From contig NZ_VRKN01000001.1 of NCBI RefSeq assembly GCF_008080435.1, positions 62,001 through 126,000 on the forward strand: a DNA stretch of 64,000 nt, given 5' to 3'. The position numbers and the translations under genes are program-made. The notes below the pieces were generated by a model, which did not search any database, was not told the DNA's origin, and saw nothing but the letters and a program-made list of their open reading frames with translations. The stretch comes from Enterobacter asburiae. GTDB taxonomy: Bacteria; Pseudomonadota; Gammaproteobacteria; Enterobacterales; Enterobacteriaceae. This document shows, piece after piece, positions 26,378 through 36,689 of this stretch. Every line of letters starts with the position of its first letter. Position 1 is the stretch's first letter.

Positions 26378-26700
26378 TGCTGAGACAATTTAATGTTTAC
26401 CGTAATACATCTGCGGCTACCCGGGACAAGCTTCCCTACTATATGCTCATTCAGGATAATTGCTATGATGATCTTGCCACACGCGTAATTGTGCCGCTCG
26501 CGAGAAATAATAAGTTACCGTTATGGCAGAGCCATCTGGCTCCATGCGTAAATATCGATTTTGAAACGTTTCTGATTTATTCGCCAATGATAACCAACCT
26601 TAGCAACAACAAAATTAATCCTAAAGACTTTGTTTGTAATTTACGCAACGCACGTCATGACGTTATAGCGGCAGTTGATAGTTTATTGACTAACACATGA
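26377..26700 (+). CDS. CcdB-like toxin
   Basis: Protein of 107 residues with the CcdB layout: N-terminal FNVYRNTS, strand YYMLIQDN, the characteristic RVIVPLAR, then a strand near LAPCVNIDFETFLIYSPMIT and a C-terminal helix. CcdB toxins poison DNA gyrase. The classical C-terminal Trp-Gly-Ile needed by F-plasmid CcdB for gyrase binding is not present; the chain ends DSLLTNT, so the target or activity may differ. Codon use is more AT-rich than in neighbouring fdn, suggesting acquisition. It is convergent with fdnI. Confidence 0.7.
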   Translation: MLRQFNVYRNTSAATRDKLPYYMLIQDNCYDDLATRVIVPLARNNKLPLWQSHLAPCVNIDFETFLIYSPMITNLSNNKINPKDFVCNLRNARHDVIAAVDSLLTNT

Positions 26701-26771
26701 CGCCAGCCGGTCAGGCATTTGCCCTGTCCGCGCAAGTGCAGCGCCGCCGGGCAAAGCCGACGGCGCAGGAC

Positions 26772-27428
26772 TCACTTCATTCCTTCCGTACTTTCCTGTT
26801 TCGCTTCCAGACGTTCCACGTCATGATACCAGCGCGGGTGGTGTTTCTGCGCCCAGCGGCGGCTCACCTTCCCTTCAATCATTCCTTTAATCGATCCTTT
26901 CACCCAGAACGCCATATACATATGGATCAGGATGGCGTGGATCAGAATGATGGCCGATGTGGCGTGGATCAGCAGCGCGTAGCGAATCACCTGAATCGGG
27001 AAATAGTGCGCAAAATACGGACGCCAGATAATCACGCCGGTCACCAGCAGCACAAAAATCATGCTCATGATGGTCCAGAACATCATCTTCTGCCCGGCGT
27101 TGTATTTCCCCACCTTCGCGACTTTATGCTCGTTACCCTTCAGGACTTCGACGATCCCTTTCACCCACGGGATATCCTGCTTGTCCGGGATGTTATGGTG
27201 GACAAAGCGCACGAACATAAACATCAGCACCACGAAAATCAGCACGCCGAAGAACGGGTGCAGAATGCGTCCCATCTGCGGGGTACCGAAGGTTTCGGTC
27301 AGCCACTGCAGCGTCGGGAAAAAGAACGAAATCCCGGATACTGCCACCAGGAAGAAGCAGATCACCACCGTCCAGTGACAGGCGCGGTCGATAAACTTCG
27401 TGCGCACAATCATTTTCGACTTACTCAT
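26772..27428 (-). CDS. fdnI: FdnI, cytochrome b556 subunit of formate dehydrogenase-N
   Basis: Membrane subunit of 218 residues with four transmembrane helices that carries two b-type haems and passes electrons from FdnH to menaquinone. It begins [19 protein letters not shown] and is nearly identical to the E. coli protein, including GRILHPFFG and [17 protein letters not shown] with haem-ligand histidines. The ATG at 27428 is the E. coli start and overlaps fdnH by eight bases. A GC-rich hairpin (GCGCCG...CGGCGC, about 26742-26768) downstream may end the operon. Confidence 0.95.
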   Translation of the reverse strand: MSKSKMIVRTKFIDRACHWTVVICFFLVAVSGISFFFPTLQWLTETFGTPQMGRILHPFFGVLIFVVLMFMFVRFVHHNIPDKQDIPWVKGIVEVLKGNEHKVAKVGKYNAGQKMMFWTIMSMIFVLLVTGVIIWRPYFAHYFPIQVIRYALLIHATSAIILIHAILIHMYMAFWVKGSIKGMIEGKVSRRWAQKHHPRWYHDVERLEAKQESTEGMK

Positions 27429-28308
27429 GGTGTTCCTCCTCCTCGTCGTCATCCACCTCTTTGTTTGGCCCGATACCGATGTAGTGATAAATCAGCCCCG
27501 CAAAGGTAGCGATAAAGCCTGCCGCGGAGAGTGGTTTAAGCGCGCCTTTCCACAGGTTGATGGAGGTATCGATCGCCGGATCCTTCGGCAGGTTGTGGTA
27601 CAGCTCCGGCTGGTCGTTATGGTGCAGCACATACATCACATGCGTACCACCCACGCCCTGCGGGTTGTAAACGCCCGCATTGTCATACCCGCGCGCTTTC
27701 AGCTTGTCCACGCGTTCTTGCGCCACATCGAGCATCTCTTTTTTGGTCCCGAAGTGGATCGCGCCGGTTGGACAGGTCTTGACGCAGGCAGGCTCCTGTC
27801 CGACGCTAACGCGGTCCACGCACAGGGTGCATTTGTATACCCGGTTATCCTCTTTATTGAGGCGCGGGATAGTAAACGGACAGCCCGCGATGCAGTAGCC
27901 GCAGCCGATGCAGTTGTCCTGCTGGAAGTCGACGATCCCGTTTGCATACTGAATAATCGCGCCGGCAGACGGGCACGCCTTCAGGCAGCCCGGATCTTCA
28001 CAGTGCATGCAGCCGTCTTTGCGGATGAGCCACTCCAGCCTGCCGTTCTGGTCGGTTTCGCTAAAGCGCATTACCGTCCAGGATTTGGCGCTCAGATCCG
28101 CCGGATTGTCGTAGACCCCAACGCAGTGCCCCACCTCGTCGCGGATATCGTTCCACTCCGAGCAGGCCACCTGGCAGGCCTTACAGCCCACGCAGGAGGA
28201 GACGTCGATAAGCTTGGCGACTTCTGCCTTGTAGTCCCGCGCGCGGGGCGCGGGAGTTATCGGGTTAGTCGCGGAGCGTTTGATAACGTCTTGTGTTTCC
28301 ATCGCCAT
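27421..28308 (-). CDS. fdnH: FdnH, iron-sulfur subunit of formate dehydrogenase-N
   Basis: Protein of 295 residues that carries four [4Fe-4S] clusters and links the FdnG active site to FdnI. Cysteine groups are visible in [35 protein letters not shown] and CTLCVDR...CVKTC. A single C-terminal membrane helix (about residues 255-275) anchors it on the periplasmic face. It starts 11 bases after fdnG ends. A long open frame on the opposite strand is a codon-bias shadow. Confidence 0.96.
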   Translation of the reverse strand: MAMETQDVIKRSATNPITPAPRARDYKAEVAKLIDVSSCVGCKACQVACSEWNDIRDEVGHCVGVYDNPADLSAKSWTVMRFSETDQNGRLEWLIRKDGCMHCEDPGCLKACPSAGAIIQYANGIVDFQQDNCIGCGYCIAGCPFTIPRLNKEDNRVYKCTLCVDRVSVGQEPACVKTCPTGAIHFGTKKEMLDVAQERVDKLKARGYDNAGVYNPQGVGGTHVMYVLHHNDQPELYHNLPKDPAIDTSINLWKGALKPLSAAGFIATFAGLIYHYIGIGPNKEVDDDEEEEHHE

Positions 28309-28319
28309 TGAATCGCTCC

Positions 28320-31300
28320 TTACGCTTTCTCGATGTTGACCAGAAACGCCTTGTACTCTGGCGTTTGCGAGTTGGAATCGCCGACGTTTGGCGTCAGGGT
28401 ATTGGCGATATAGCCTTTCTGCGCCACCCCTTCAAAGCCCCAGTGCAGAGGGATACCGACGGTTTCCACCTGCTGCCCGTGCACGTTCAGACTTTGAAGA
28501 CGACGGGTCACCACCGCCGCGGCGCGAATAAAGCCGCGCTTGCTGCTTACCGTCACACGGTCGCCGTTGGCAATGCCTTTCGCCTTCGCCAGCGTCTCGC
28601 TGATCTCCACAAACTGTTCCGGCTGCGCGATAGCGTTAAGCCGCGCGTGCTTGGTCCAGGTATGGAAATGCTCGGTCAGGCGATAGGTCGTCCCTACGTA
28701 CGGGAACTTGTCCTTTTTGCCTAAGCGCAGGACGTCATCTTCGTAAATACGCACTACCGGGCTGGAGATGACGTTTGGATGCAGCGGGTTCGTACCCAGC
28801 GGCGTTTCCATCGGCTCGTAGTGCTCCGGGAACGGCCCTTCTGCCAGTTTGTTGAGGGCAAACAGGCGTCCCAGCCCTTCCGGCTGCATGATGAACGGCC
28901 CGGTATTGCTGCCCGGCGCGGCGGTGTTGTAGTCCGGGATATCGTTCCCCGTCCACTTCGCCCCGTTCCACTGGATCAGCATGCGTTTTGGATCCCACGG
29001 CTTGCCGTTGATGTCTGCCGAGGCGCGGTTGTACAGCACGCGACGGTTCAGCGGCCACGCCCATGCCCAGCCCAGCGTATTGCCCAGCCCGGACGGGTCA
29101 GCGTTGTCGCGGTTGGCCATCTGGTTGCCCTGCTCCGTCCAGCTGCCGGTGTAGATCCAGCAGGACGACGCCGTCGTGCCGTCGTCGCGCAGCAGCGCAA
29201 AACTGTTCAGCAGCTGGCCTTTCTTAGCCACCAGCGTACCGTTAGCATCATAGAGATCCGCCAGCGCGACACCGTTGTTCTCTTTGGCGACTTCCTCTGA
29301 CTCGGGACGATCAGGCTGCTTGTAGTGCCAGCTCATCTTCAACAGCGGCTCAGCACCTTTGCCGCCTTCGGTGCGGTACATTTCGCGCAGGCGATGATAA
29401 ATCCCGGCCAGGATCTCGCCGTCGTTACGCGCTTCGCCCGGTGCGTCCTGGCCTTTCCAGTGCCACTGCAGCCAGCGACCAGAGTTAGCAATGGAACCGT
29501 CTTCTTCTGCAAAGCAGGTGGAAGGCAGGCGGAACACTTCGGTCTGGATCGACGCCGGATCGACATCGTTTGATTCCCCGTGGTTCTGCCAGAAGGTGGA
29601 GGTCTCGGTCACCAGCGGATCGATAACCACCATGTACTTCAGCTTGCTCAGGCTGCGAACGACTTTGTTTTTATCCGGGAACGAAGCCACCGGGTTAAAG
29701 CCCTGGCAGATATAGCCCGTGACGTTGCCCTTATCCATCATGTTGAAATACTTAATGACGTCGTACGCCTGGTCCCACTTCGGTAACCACTCAAAGCCCC
29801 AGTCGTTCTCCTTCTGCGCCGCATCACCGTAGAAGGATTTCATCAGGCTGACGTAGAACTTCGGATAGTTGCTCCAGTAGTTCACCTGGTCCGGCAGCGT
29901 CGCTTTTGGTGTATTGGCCTCAAGATACGTTTGCAGATCCGCCTGCTTTTCAGACGGCAGCGTCAGGTAGCCCGGCAGGCTGGTCGACAGAAGGCCGAGG
30001 TCAGTCAGGCCCTGGATGTTGGAGTGACCGCGCAGCGCGTTTACGCCGCCGCCTGCCATGCCCATATTGCCGAGCAGCAGCTGGATCATCGCCATGGTGC
30101 GGATGTTCTGCGCGCCGACGGTGTGCTGCGTCCAGCCCAGCGCATACAGGAACGTCGTGGTTCTGTCGGCGGCACTGGTGGAGGCCAGCACTTCACACAC
30201 CTTCAGGAAGTCCGCTTTCGGCGTACCGCAGACGTTCTCCACTACGTCTGGCGTATAGCGTGAAACGTGCTGCTTCAGCAGATTCCACACGCAGCGCGGA
30301 TGCGTCAGCGTTTCGTCACGCAGCGCATAGCCGTTTTCATCGAACTGATAATTCCAGGATGATTTATCGTACTGGCGTTTTTCGGCGTCATAGCCGCTAA
30401 AAAGCCCGTCATCGAAGGCAAAATCATCCCGCACCAGCAGGTTCGCATTGGTGTAGTGCTTAACGTATTCCGCGTTAATTTTGTTGTTTTCGATCAGATA
30501 CAGCAGTACCCCAGACAGGAACGTAATGTCCGTACCGGAGCGGATTGGCGCATAGATATCGGCCACCGATGCCGTACGCGTAAAGCGCGGATCGACGACG
30601 ATAAGCGTCGCATCATTGTTGTTTTTCGCTTCCATCGCCCAGCGGAACCCGACAGGGTGCGCTTCCGCGGCATTACCGCCCATCACCACCACGACGTTAG
30701 CGTTTTTGATATCAACCCAGTGGTTGGTCATAGCACCGCGACCAAATGTTGGAGCAAGACTTGCTACCGTTGGTCCGTGTCAGACGCGCGCCTGGTTGTC
30801 TACCGCCAGCATGCCGAGCGAGCGCACAAATTTTTGCGTCAGCATGCCGGTTTCATTACTGGCCGCAGACGCGCACAGCATCCCGGTGGAAAGCCAGCGG
30901 TTAACCGTTACGCCCTGCGCGTTCTTTTCAATAAAGTTGGCGTCGCGGTCGGCTTTCATTAGTTTGGCAATGCGGGAGAAGGCTTCATCCCAGGAGATAC
31001 GCTGCCATTTGTCAGATCCTGGTGCGCGGTATTCCGGGTAGCGCAGGCGGTTGTCACTGTGAACATAGTCCAGCAGCCCCGCCCCTTTCGGGCAAAGCGC
31101 CCCGCGGCTCACCGGGTGATCCGGATCCCCTTCAATATGGTAAATCGCTTCTCTGGCGTTCTTCGCGCCATCGCCCAGGCTATACATCAAAAGCCCACAA
31201 CCTACGGAGCAGTATGTGCAGGTGTTACGGATCTCTTTTGCGCGCAGCAGCTTATAGTTGCGTGCCTGAGCCAGCGCCATTTTGGGAGCAAATCCCAGTA

Positions 31301-31367
31301 TGGCTGCCGTTGTTCCGGCCATACCGCCCGCGCAGATTTTAAAAAATTGTCTGCGGCTGACGTCCAT
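28320..31367 (-). CDS. fdnG: FdnG, selenocysteine-containing catalytic subunit of formate dehydrogenase-N
   Basis: Periplasmic molybdopterin enzyme that oxidises formate to CO2 in nitrate respiration. The full protein is 1015 residues, as in E. coli, only if the in-frame UGA at 30780-30782 is read as selenocysteine (Sec196, in QARV-U-HGPT). A Tat signal with [12 protein letters not shown] is at the N-terminus, followed by the [4Fe-4S] motif CTYCSVGCG and RGALCPKG. The start at 31367 is the conserved MDVSRR; 16 upstream codons are not family sequence. This is the first gene of fdnGHI and is expected to need SelABCD for decoding. Confidence 0.97.
30741..30782 (-). promoter_or_regulatory. UGA selenocysteine codon and bacterial SECIS element in fdnG
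   Basis: The UGA is followed by CACGGACCAACGG and an apical hairpin, GGTAGCAAGTCTTGCTCC (30768-30751), whose loop contains the GTCT seen in SelB-binding SECIS elements. This is the same layout as in E. coli fdnG and fdhF. Confidence 0.9.
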
Positions 31368-31429
31368 TGTTGTCCTCGTTATCTGAAAAGACTTCGTGGC
31401 GCAAACTAACAGCAACCTCCCTGATTTTT

Positions 31430-31443
31430 TTGCGTCAAATCAA
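31430..31443 (-). promoter_or_regulatory. Probable FNR site of the fdnG promoter
   Basis: On the minus strand TTGATTTGACGCAA has one perfect FNR half-site (TTGAT) and one weaker half. Its centre lies about 40 bases ahead of a plausible start near 31397, with a -10-like TTAGTT at 31409-31404, as in a class II FNR promoter. fdn is FNR- and NarL-dependent in E. coli. A NarL-type heptamer TACCCCT occurs at 31491-31497. Confidence 0.6.
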
Positions 31444-31588
31444 GGTCATCTGTCTTCCCCCCCTTAATAGTCACTCCCGGTATATTTAAATACCCCTTTT
31501 TGATTAACGGTTTAAGAGAATAATTCGCGACAGCGTCAGGATGAATGCGATACATTTTTCCTTTGATTTTTATTGCAATGGCGAAGTA

Positions 31589-32467
31589 ATGGACAGAAAA
31601 AGAGCAACGCTTATTGGGCTGGCGGCAATACTGTTATGGAGCACAATGGTCGGCCTTATTCGCAGCGTGAGTGAGGGACTGGGCCCGGTAGGCGGTGCGG
31701 CGATGATCTACACCTTAAGCGGATTACTGTGTCTGGTGACGGTAGGATTTCCTGATATCAGGCGGTTTTCACCCCGCTATCTTATTGCCGGCAGCGTTTT
31801 ATTTGTCAGCTACGAAATATGCCTGGCGCTGTCGCTGGGCTATGCCGCAACGCGTTCGCAGGCTATTGAAGTGGGCATGGTCAATTACCTTTGGCCAAGC
31901 CTGACCATTGTGTTTGCCATCTTGTTCAACGGACAGAAATCAACCCTGTGGGTGATCCCCGGCTTAGCCGTCTCATTGCTGGGTGTCTGCTGGGTATTGG
32001 GCGGTGAACAGGGGTTACATCTTGATGAAATAACCCGCAATATCGTTTCCAGCCCGCTGAGCTACGCGCTGGCGTTTGCCGGAGCATTTATCTGGGCCGC
32101 CTACTGCACGGTAACCAGTAAATTTGCGAAAGGACAAAACGGCATCACCCTGTTTGTTTTGCTGACCGCGCTGAGCCTGTGGGTAAAATATGCCCTCAGC
32201 GATCAGCCCGAGATGGTGTTCACGCTTCCGGTGGTGGTGAAACTCATCATGTGCGGTATCGCGCTTGGGTTTGGATACGCCGCATGGAATATTGGCATCC
32301 TTCACGGTAACGTCACGGTACTGGCTGCCGTATCGTATTTTACCCCTGTCCTCTCAGCCGCGCTTGCCGCCGCAGTGCTGAGTTCCCCCCTCTCATTCTC
32401 GTTCTGGCAAGGCGCACTGATGGTCTGCGCCGGGTCGTTGCTCTGCTGGTACGCAACAAGACAATAA
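31589..32467 (+). CDS. yddG: YddG, aromatic amino acid / methyl viologen exporter (EamA/DMT family)
   Basis: Ten-helix drug/metabolite-type exporter of 292 residues (293 in E. coli). Conserved text includes ILLWSTMVGLIR, GLGPVGGAA, FVSYEICLALSLGYAATR and the C-terminal SFSFWQGALMV. It exports aromatic amino acids and, with OmpD, methyl viologen in Salmonella. The ATG at 31589 (MDRKRATLIGL) is the family start; an in-frame ATG at 31541 would add 16 unrelated residues. It is divergent from fdnG as in E. coli and followed by ompD as in Salmonella. Confidence 0.93.
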   Translation: MDRKRATLIGLAAILLWSTMVGLIRSVSEGLGPVGGAAMIYTLSGLLCLVTVGFPDIRRFSPRYLIAGSVLFVSYEICLALSLGYAATRSQAIEVGMVNYLWPSLTIVFAILFNGQKSTLWVIPGLAVSLLGVCWVLGGEQGLHLDEITRNIVSSPLSYALAFAGAFIWAAYCTVTSKFAKGQNGITLFVLLTALSLWVKYALSDQPEMVFTLPVVVKLIMCGIALGFGYAAWNIGILHGNVTVLAAVSYFTPVLSAALAAAVLSSPLSFSFWQGALMVCAGSLLCWYATRQ

Positions 32468-33089
32468 TGCCGGTTTTGCTGTCGAGAAATATTCATCCCG
32501 ACAGCAAAGAAATTAACATAAATTTAATATATGAGCGCACGCCAGAATATCCGTTAGGCCAGTGGAACGCGTGTTTAGATTCTGTTTATATTAGCGCCCT
32601 TTCGTAAATTTCCATTCTCTCCTACTGACACAAATTGACACCAATACGTGATTAGTTTCATGCAAATACTCACGAGGATAATAGCACAATGTGCAATAGT
32701 ATATTTCTGTTTATTTCATTTAACAGAACATAAATTCCGTGCATTGAAGGATTAAAAACAAGGAATCACGGCTAAAGTCGAGGTTCCCGCTCTTTTAACA
32801 GAACGAAAATACCGATAAATACCACTTTTTATAAAACCACCATGTAACTATATCAACAGCAATCAATCACACTGGAATTTGATTAAATACTCGCCACCTC
32901 ACGCTATCTCACTGCCATTAATCCGATCTCGATCACACTAAATGAAATTATTGCTAATAATTTGAAACTTATTATTGAAATAGGACTACAAGATTTTTAA
33001 AAATAGCGTGCCATTGACGATCAGCCTCGTTTAGAAATCGTTCAAAGTGGCTCAGGAAATACCAAAGAAAATTATAAGGAATGTTTAAG
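32468..33089 (+). promoter_or_regulatory. Long AT-rich ompD upstream region
   Basis: About 620 bases without a credible gene between yddG and ompD. It is strongly AT-rich, which fits H-NS or OmpR-type control. A CRP-like site with one good half (TCCGA-N6-TCACA) is at 32922-32937. The last 120 bases should hold the ompD promoter and 5' leader, ending in ATAAGGA at 33074-33080. I saw no intrinsic terminator after yddG. Confidence 0.5.
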
Positions 33090-34172
33090 ATGAAACTTAA
33101 ATTAGTTGCAGTGGCAGTGACTTCCATGTTGGCAGCAGGCGTTGTAAACGCGGCTGAAATTTATAACAAAGACGGTAACAAGCTGGATCTGTACGGTAAA
33201 GTAACAGGTCTGCACTATTTCTCTGATGATACCAAGAACGACGGCGATAAAACCTATGTTCGTCTGGGCTTCAAAGGCGAAACTCAGATCAACGATCAGC
33301 TTTCCGGTTACGGCCAGTGGGAATATGAGTTCAAAGGCAACCGTTCTGAATCACAGGGCTCTGACGGCAGCAAAACTCGTCTGGCATTCGCTGGTCTGAA
33401 ATTCAACGAATTCGGTTCTTTCGACTACGGTCGTAACTACGGTGTTGCTTACGACATCGGCGCATGGACTGACGTACTGCCAGAGTTCGGTGGCGATACC
33501 TGGACCCAGACCGATGGCTTTATGACTGGCCGTACTACTGGCGTTGCAACCTACCGTAACACCGACTTCTTCGGTCTGGTTGACGGTCTGAACGTTGCCG
33601 CTCAGTACCAGGGTAAAAATGACCGTGAAGACATCACCGAAGCGAACGGTGACGGCTGGGGTCTGTCTTCTACCTATGAAATGAACGGTTTCGGTGTAGG
33701 TGCAACCTACGCGAAATCTGACCGTACTGACCGTCAGGTTCGCGCTGGCCGCGTAGCGGATACTATGAACGCTGGTGGTGAAAATGCAGAAGTATGGGCT
33801 GCTGGCCTGAAATACGATGCGAACAACATCTACCTGGCAACGACTTACTCTGAAACTCGCAACATGACCAACTTTGGTAGCGGTTATATTGCGAACAAAG
33901 CACAGAACTTTGAAGTTGTTGCTCAGTACCAGTTCGACTTCGGTCTGCGTCCATCCATTGCTTACCTGAAATCCAAAGGTAAAGACATTGGTACATATGG
34001 CGACCAGGATCTGGTTGAATACGTTGACGTTGGCGCGACTTACTACTTCAACAAAAACATGTCTACCTATGTTGATTACAAAATCAACCTGCTGGACGAC
34101 AACAAGTTCACCAAAGATGCTACCATCGCTACCGACAACATCGTAGCTGTAGGTCTGACCTACCAGTTCTAA
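33090..34172 (+). CDS. ompD: OmpD-type general porin
   Basis: Trimeric outer-membrane diffusion porin of 360 residues with a 21-residue signal peptide ([12 protein letters not shown] through VVNA). The mature chain starts [17 protein letters not shown] and ends in GLTYQF with the terminal Phe required for Bam recognition. The loop 3 region holds [22 protein letters not shown]. The sequence follows Salmonella OmpD rather than OmpC or OmpF, and the location between yddG and smvA agrees. The ATG at 33090 is preferred over 33081 because it has correct spacing from AAGGA. Codon use is highly biased, as in strongly expressed genes. In Salmonella ompD is a target of several Hfq-dependent sRNAs. Confidence 0.9.
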   Translation: MKLKLVAVAVTSMLAAGVVNAAEIYNKDGNKLDLYGKVTGLHYFSDDTKNDGDKTYVRLGFKGETQINDQLSGYGQWEYEFKGNRSESQGSDGSKTRLAFAGLKFNEFGSFDYGRNYGVAYDIGAWTDVLPEFGGDTWTQTDGFMTGRTTGVATYRNTDFFGLVDGLNVAAQYQGKNDREDITEANGDGWGLSSTYEMNGFGVGATYAKSDRTDRQVRAGRVADTMNAGGENAEVWAAGLKYDANNIYLATTYSETRNMTNFGSGYIANKAQNFEVVAQYQFDFGLRPSIAYLKSKGKDIGTYGDQDLVEYVDVGATYYFNKNMSTYVDYKINLLDDNKFTKDATIATDNIVAVGLTYQF

Positions 34173-34190
34173 TATTTGTCAGTATAAAAG

Positions 34191-34216
34191 GCCAGCCCTC
34201 GTGGCTGGCTTTTTTT
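34191..34216 (+). terminator. Intrinsic terminator after ompD
   Basis: GCCAGCC (34191-34197), loop CTCGT, GGCTGGC (34203-34209) and a run of seven T form a strong terminator 18 bases after the stop codon. Confidence 0.92.
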
Positions 34217-34250
34217 ATTCAGTTCGACTGGCGTAATAAAGGAGCACGCC

Positions 34251-34691
34251 ATGCATATTTTCAAAGGACGCTGCTTGTGTGGGATGAGCCAATTCAGCGT
34301 TTCCCTCAACAACTTCGACGTTTATGCTTGCCACTGTACGCAATGCCAGAAGTGGTCGGGTGGTATTGCCATGTATCTGGAAGCATTGGGTCAACCGCTT
34401 GTCGAGCAAGACTCGATTGCCCCTTCTCATTTCGCATCATCTGCGCGGGGTGAACGCTGGTTCTGTCCGGGATGTGGCTGCCCATTGTGGTTCAAACTGA
34501 CGTCAACAGCGCGCTATTTCATTCCCTGGACGCTGCTTGAGATGGGTGCAGATGAACGACGTCGGCTGGTGCTCGCTGCAGAAATCTATACCGAAACCCA
34601 GCCCGCGTTTTTTGGTCTGACCGGGCAATACGCACGCTACAGCGGATCGGAGATAGAAGCGCTGGATAAACACTGCCTGCTTACGCTGTAG
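34251..34691 (+). CDS. GFA-family zinc protein (glutathione-dependent formaldehyde-activating-like)
   Basis: Protein of 146 residues with the GFA cysteine pattern: CLC near residue 8, CHCTQCQKWSGG near 27-38, and CPGCGCPLWF near 72-81. Members bind zinc and include enzymes or carriers acting on small thiol adducts, but most are uncharacterised. It starts 30-odd bases after the ompD terminator and is convergent with the Kup paralogue. No partner suggests a substrate. Confidence 0.75.
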   Translation: MHIFKGRCLCGMSQFSVSLNNFDVYACHCTQCQKWSGGIAMYLEALGQPLVEQDSIAPSHFASSARGERWFCPGCGCPLWFKLTSTARYFIPWTLLEMGADERRRLVLAAEIYTETQPAFFGLTGQYARYSGSEIEALDKHCLLTL

Positions 34692-34716
34692 ACGGTTCAA
34701 CGCCTGCAGCCTGTCG

Positions 34717-36600
34717 CTAAACGGCAACGCGTCGGCTGATTTCGACAACCCGATCGCTGGGAAGGTGATAGTGGTTGATGACATGCGTGCAGTTGCGCTT
34801 CATGAAAGCAAAGATGTGCCGTTGCCAGGCAGCCATACCCGCCTCACCCTCGCCTGCCACAATGGTTTCATGCCCGACATACCAGGTGGCGTCATCCGTA
34901 GCAAAAAGCGCGTTAATCTCGCTGATCCCCTGCAACAAACGCGGGATGTCCGGGTGTTCCATAAAGCCATACTGCGCCACGCCGTGCCAGTAGCCCGGCG
35001 CGCGCTGCTCTACCCTGATACGTTGTTCTTCCCCCACATAGGGCACATTCAGAATATCAATGGTAAGCGACAACACATCTTGCTGTAGCGCCCGGTTTCG
35101 CGCGACATGCCAGCGCATAACCGGCGGGATATTGTTCTGTGTACGGGTCAAAAAGACGGCGGAGCCCGCCACTCGGGGCACCGTCTTTTGCTGAAGCTGG
35201 GCAAAGAACGCATCCACGCTGACGCCCTTCTCGCCCACCGATGCGGATACCGCTTTAACACCGCGATGCCAGATCAGCATCACTGTACAAATAGCTGCGG
35301 CCATCAGCAGCGGAATATAGCCGCCTTCCAGGACCTTAATCAGATTGGCGAATAAGAAGGTGGCATCAATCACCAGGAAACAAAAGGCAATAACCGCACT
35401 GCTGACCAGACTCCAGCGCCACACTTCCCGCATCGCCACAAACAACAGCCCCGTGGTCATCAGCATGGTTAATGACACGGCGATGCCGTACGCAGCGGCA
35501 AGTTTATCGGAGGATTTAAAGAACACCACCAGCCCGATGGTCACCACCATCAGCAGCCAGTTTATTATCCCGATATAAATCTGACCGTAGCTTTCTGCCG
35601 CCGTCTGTTTGATGCGTAATCGGGGTAACCAGCCAAGCTGAATGGCCTGGCGCGTCATGGAAAAAGCGCCGGTAATAATCGCCTGACTGGCGATGATTGT
35701 CGCCAGCGCGGCAAGAATAATGAGCGGAACCTGCAGCACCGGCGGACAGAGCGTATAGAAAAGATTTTGTTTGCTGTCGGCACCGGCCAGAATCAGCGCT
35801 GACTGGCCAGCATAGTTGAGCAGCAGCGAAGGAAAGACGATGCCGTACCAGGCAAGCCAGATGGGCTTTTTACCAAAATGCCCCATGTCTGCATACAGGG
35901 CCTCGGCACCCGTCACGCAGAGAAAAACGCCGCCCAGGACCAGGAAACTGGTGTATCCGTTCGAAAACAAAAATGCGATACCATACGCAGGATTGAGGGC
36001 CAGCAATACCGAGGGGTGTTGAACGATCCCTCGCACGCCCAGCGCAGCAATCGCCAAAAACCACAGCGCCATAACCGGGCCAAATATTTTCCCTATTCGC
36101 GCAGTACCAAAAGGCTGAATAAGGAACAGCGCCAGCAAAACCGCCACCGTCAGGGGTAAAATATACGGCTGGGACTCAGGGATCACCACCTCCAGCCCTT
36201 CCAGGGCAGAAAGCACGGAGATTGCCGGGGTTATCGCGCCGTCACCGTAGATCAAGGCTGCGCCAATCAGGGCGGAAAAAATGACCCAGCGTCCACCTTT
36301 GCCTTTTTCCACCAGAAGCGACATTAAGGCCATGATGCCCCCCTCACCATGATTATCAATTCGCATGGCGAAGGCGGCATATTTAATGGATGTCACCAGG
36401 ATAAGTGTCCAGGTAATCAGGGAGAGCAGGCCCAGTATGATACCGGGCGTAGGGTCATGCTCAGAGAGCGAAAGCACCGTGCGGAAGGTATAAAGCGGGC
36501 TGGTGCCGATATCACCAAAAACGACGCCCAGCGCTCCCCCTGCAAGCAGGGTTAACCGGGAGAGCGGCTGGGACGGTTCACTGCTGTGGCGAGGGCTCAT
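34717..36600 (-). CDS. Kup-family potassium transporter (paralogue)
   Basis: Potassium-proton symporter of 627 residues (622 in E. coli Kup). The N-terminal family signature GDIGTSPLYTFR is near residue 31, followed by about twelve hydrophobic helices and a soluble C-terminal domain from about residue 440. It lies outside the usual rbs-kup locus, between ompD and smvA, so it is probably a second copy. The ATG at 36600 is taken; an in-frame TTG at 36612 would add four residues. Second Kup proteins in other bacteria serve K uptake at low pH or take up Cs. Confidence 0.82.
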   Translation of the reverse strand: MSPRHSSEPSQPLSRLTLLAGGALGVVFGDIGTSPLYTFRTVLSLSEHDPTPGIILGLLSLITWTLILVTSIKYAAFAMRIDNHGEGGIMALMSLLVEKGKGGRWVIFSALIGAALIYGDGAITPAISVLSALEGLEVVIPESQPYILPLTVAVLLALFLIQPFGTARIGKIFGPVMALWFLAIAALGVRGIVQHPSVLLALNPAYGIAFLFSNGYTSFLVLGGVFLCVTGAEALYADMGHFGKKPIWLAWYGIVFPSLLLNYAGQSALILAGADSKQNLFYTLCPPVLQVPLIILAALATIIASQAIITGAFSMTRQAIQLGWLPRLRIKQTAAESYGQIYIGIINWLLMVVTIGLVVFFKSSDKLAAAYGIAVSLTMLMTTGLLFVAMREVWRWSLVSSAVIAFCFLVIDATFLFANLIKVLEGGYIPLLMAAAICTVMLIWHRGVKAVSASVGEKGVSVDAFFAQLQQKTVPRVAGSAVFLTRTQNNIPPVMRWHVARNRALQQDVLSLTIDILNVPYVGEEQRIRVEQRAPGYWHGVAQYGFMEHPDIPRLLQGISEINALFATDDATWYVGHETIVAGEGEAGMAAWQRHIFAFMKRNCTHVINHYHLPSDRVVEISRRVAV

Positions 36601-36689
36601 ATTTTCCAGCAAGAGTCAGATAATCCTATAAAAAACATAGCTCATCTGCCTCGCCCGCGCCAACCGCCAGCCCGGCTTTCTTGCCCGGG

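Noticed and set aside
26700-26771. GC-rich inverted repeat between the toxin gene and fdnI as an attachment site or IS end
   Set aside because: No duplicated target or paired terminal repeat is seen; it looks like a REP-like or terminator hairpin shared by convergent genes.
27400-28311. Long open frame on the plus strand opposite fdnH (about 300 codons), and another at 26697-27509 opposite fdnI
   Set aside because: Both mirror strongly conserved minus-strand fdn genes, have no ribosome site or family similarity, and result from high GC at third positions.
30780-30782. Premature stop making fdnG a pseudogene
   Set aside because: The UGA is at the known selenocysteine position and is followed by a SECIS hairpin; total length equals E. 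coli FdnG.
34717-36600. Open frames of 60-110 codons on the plus strand opposite the Kup paralogue
   Set aside because: They are antisense to conserved membrane helices and lack start signals.
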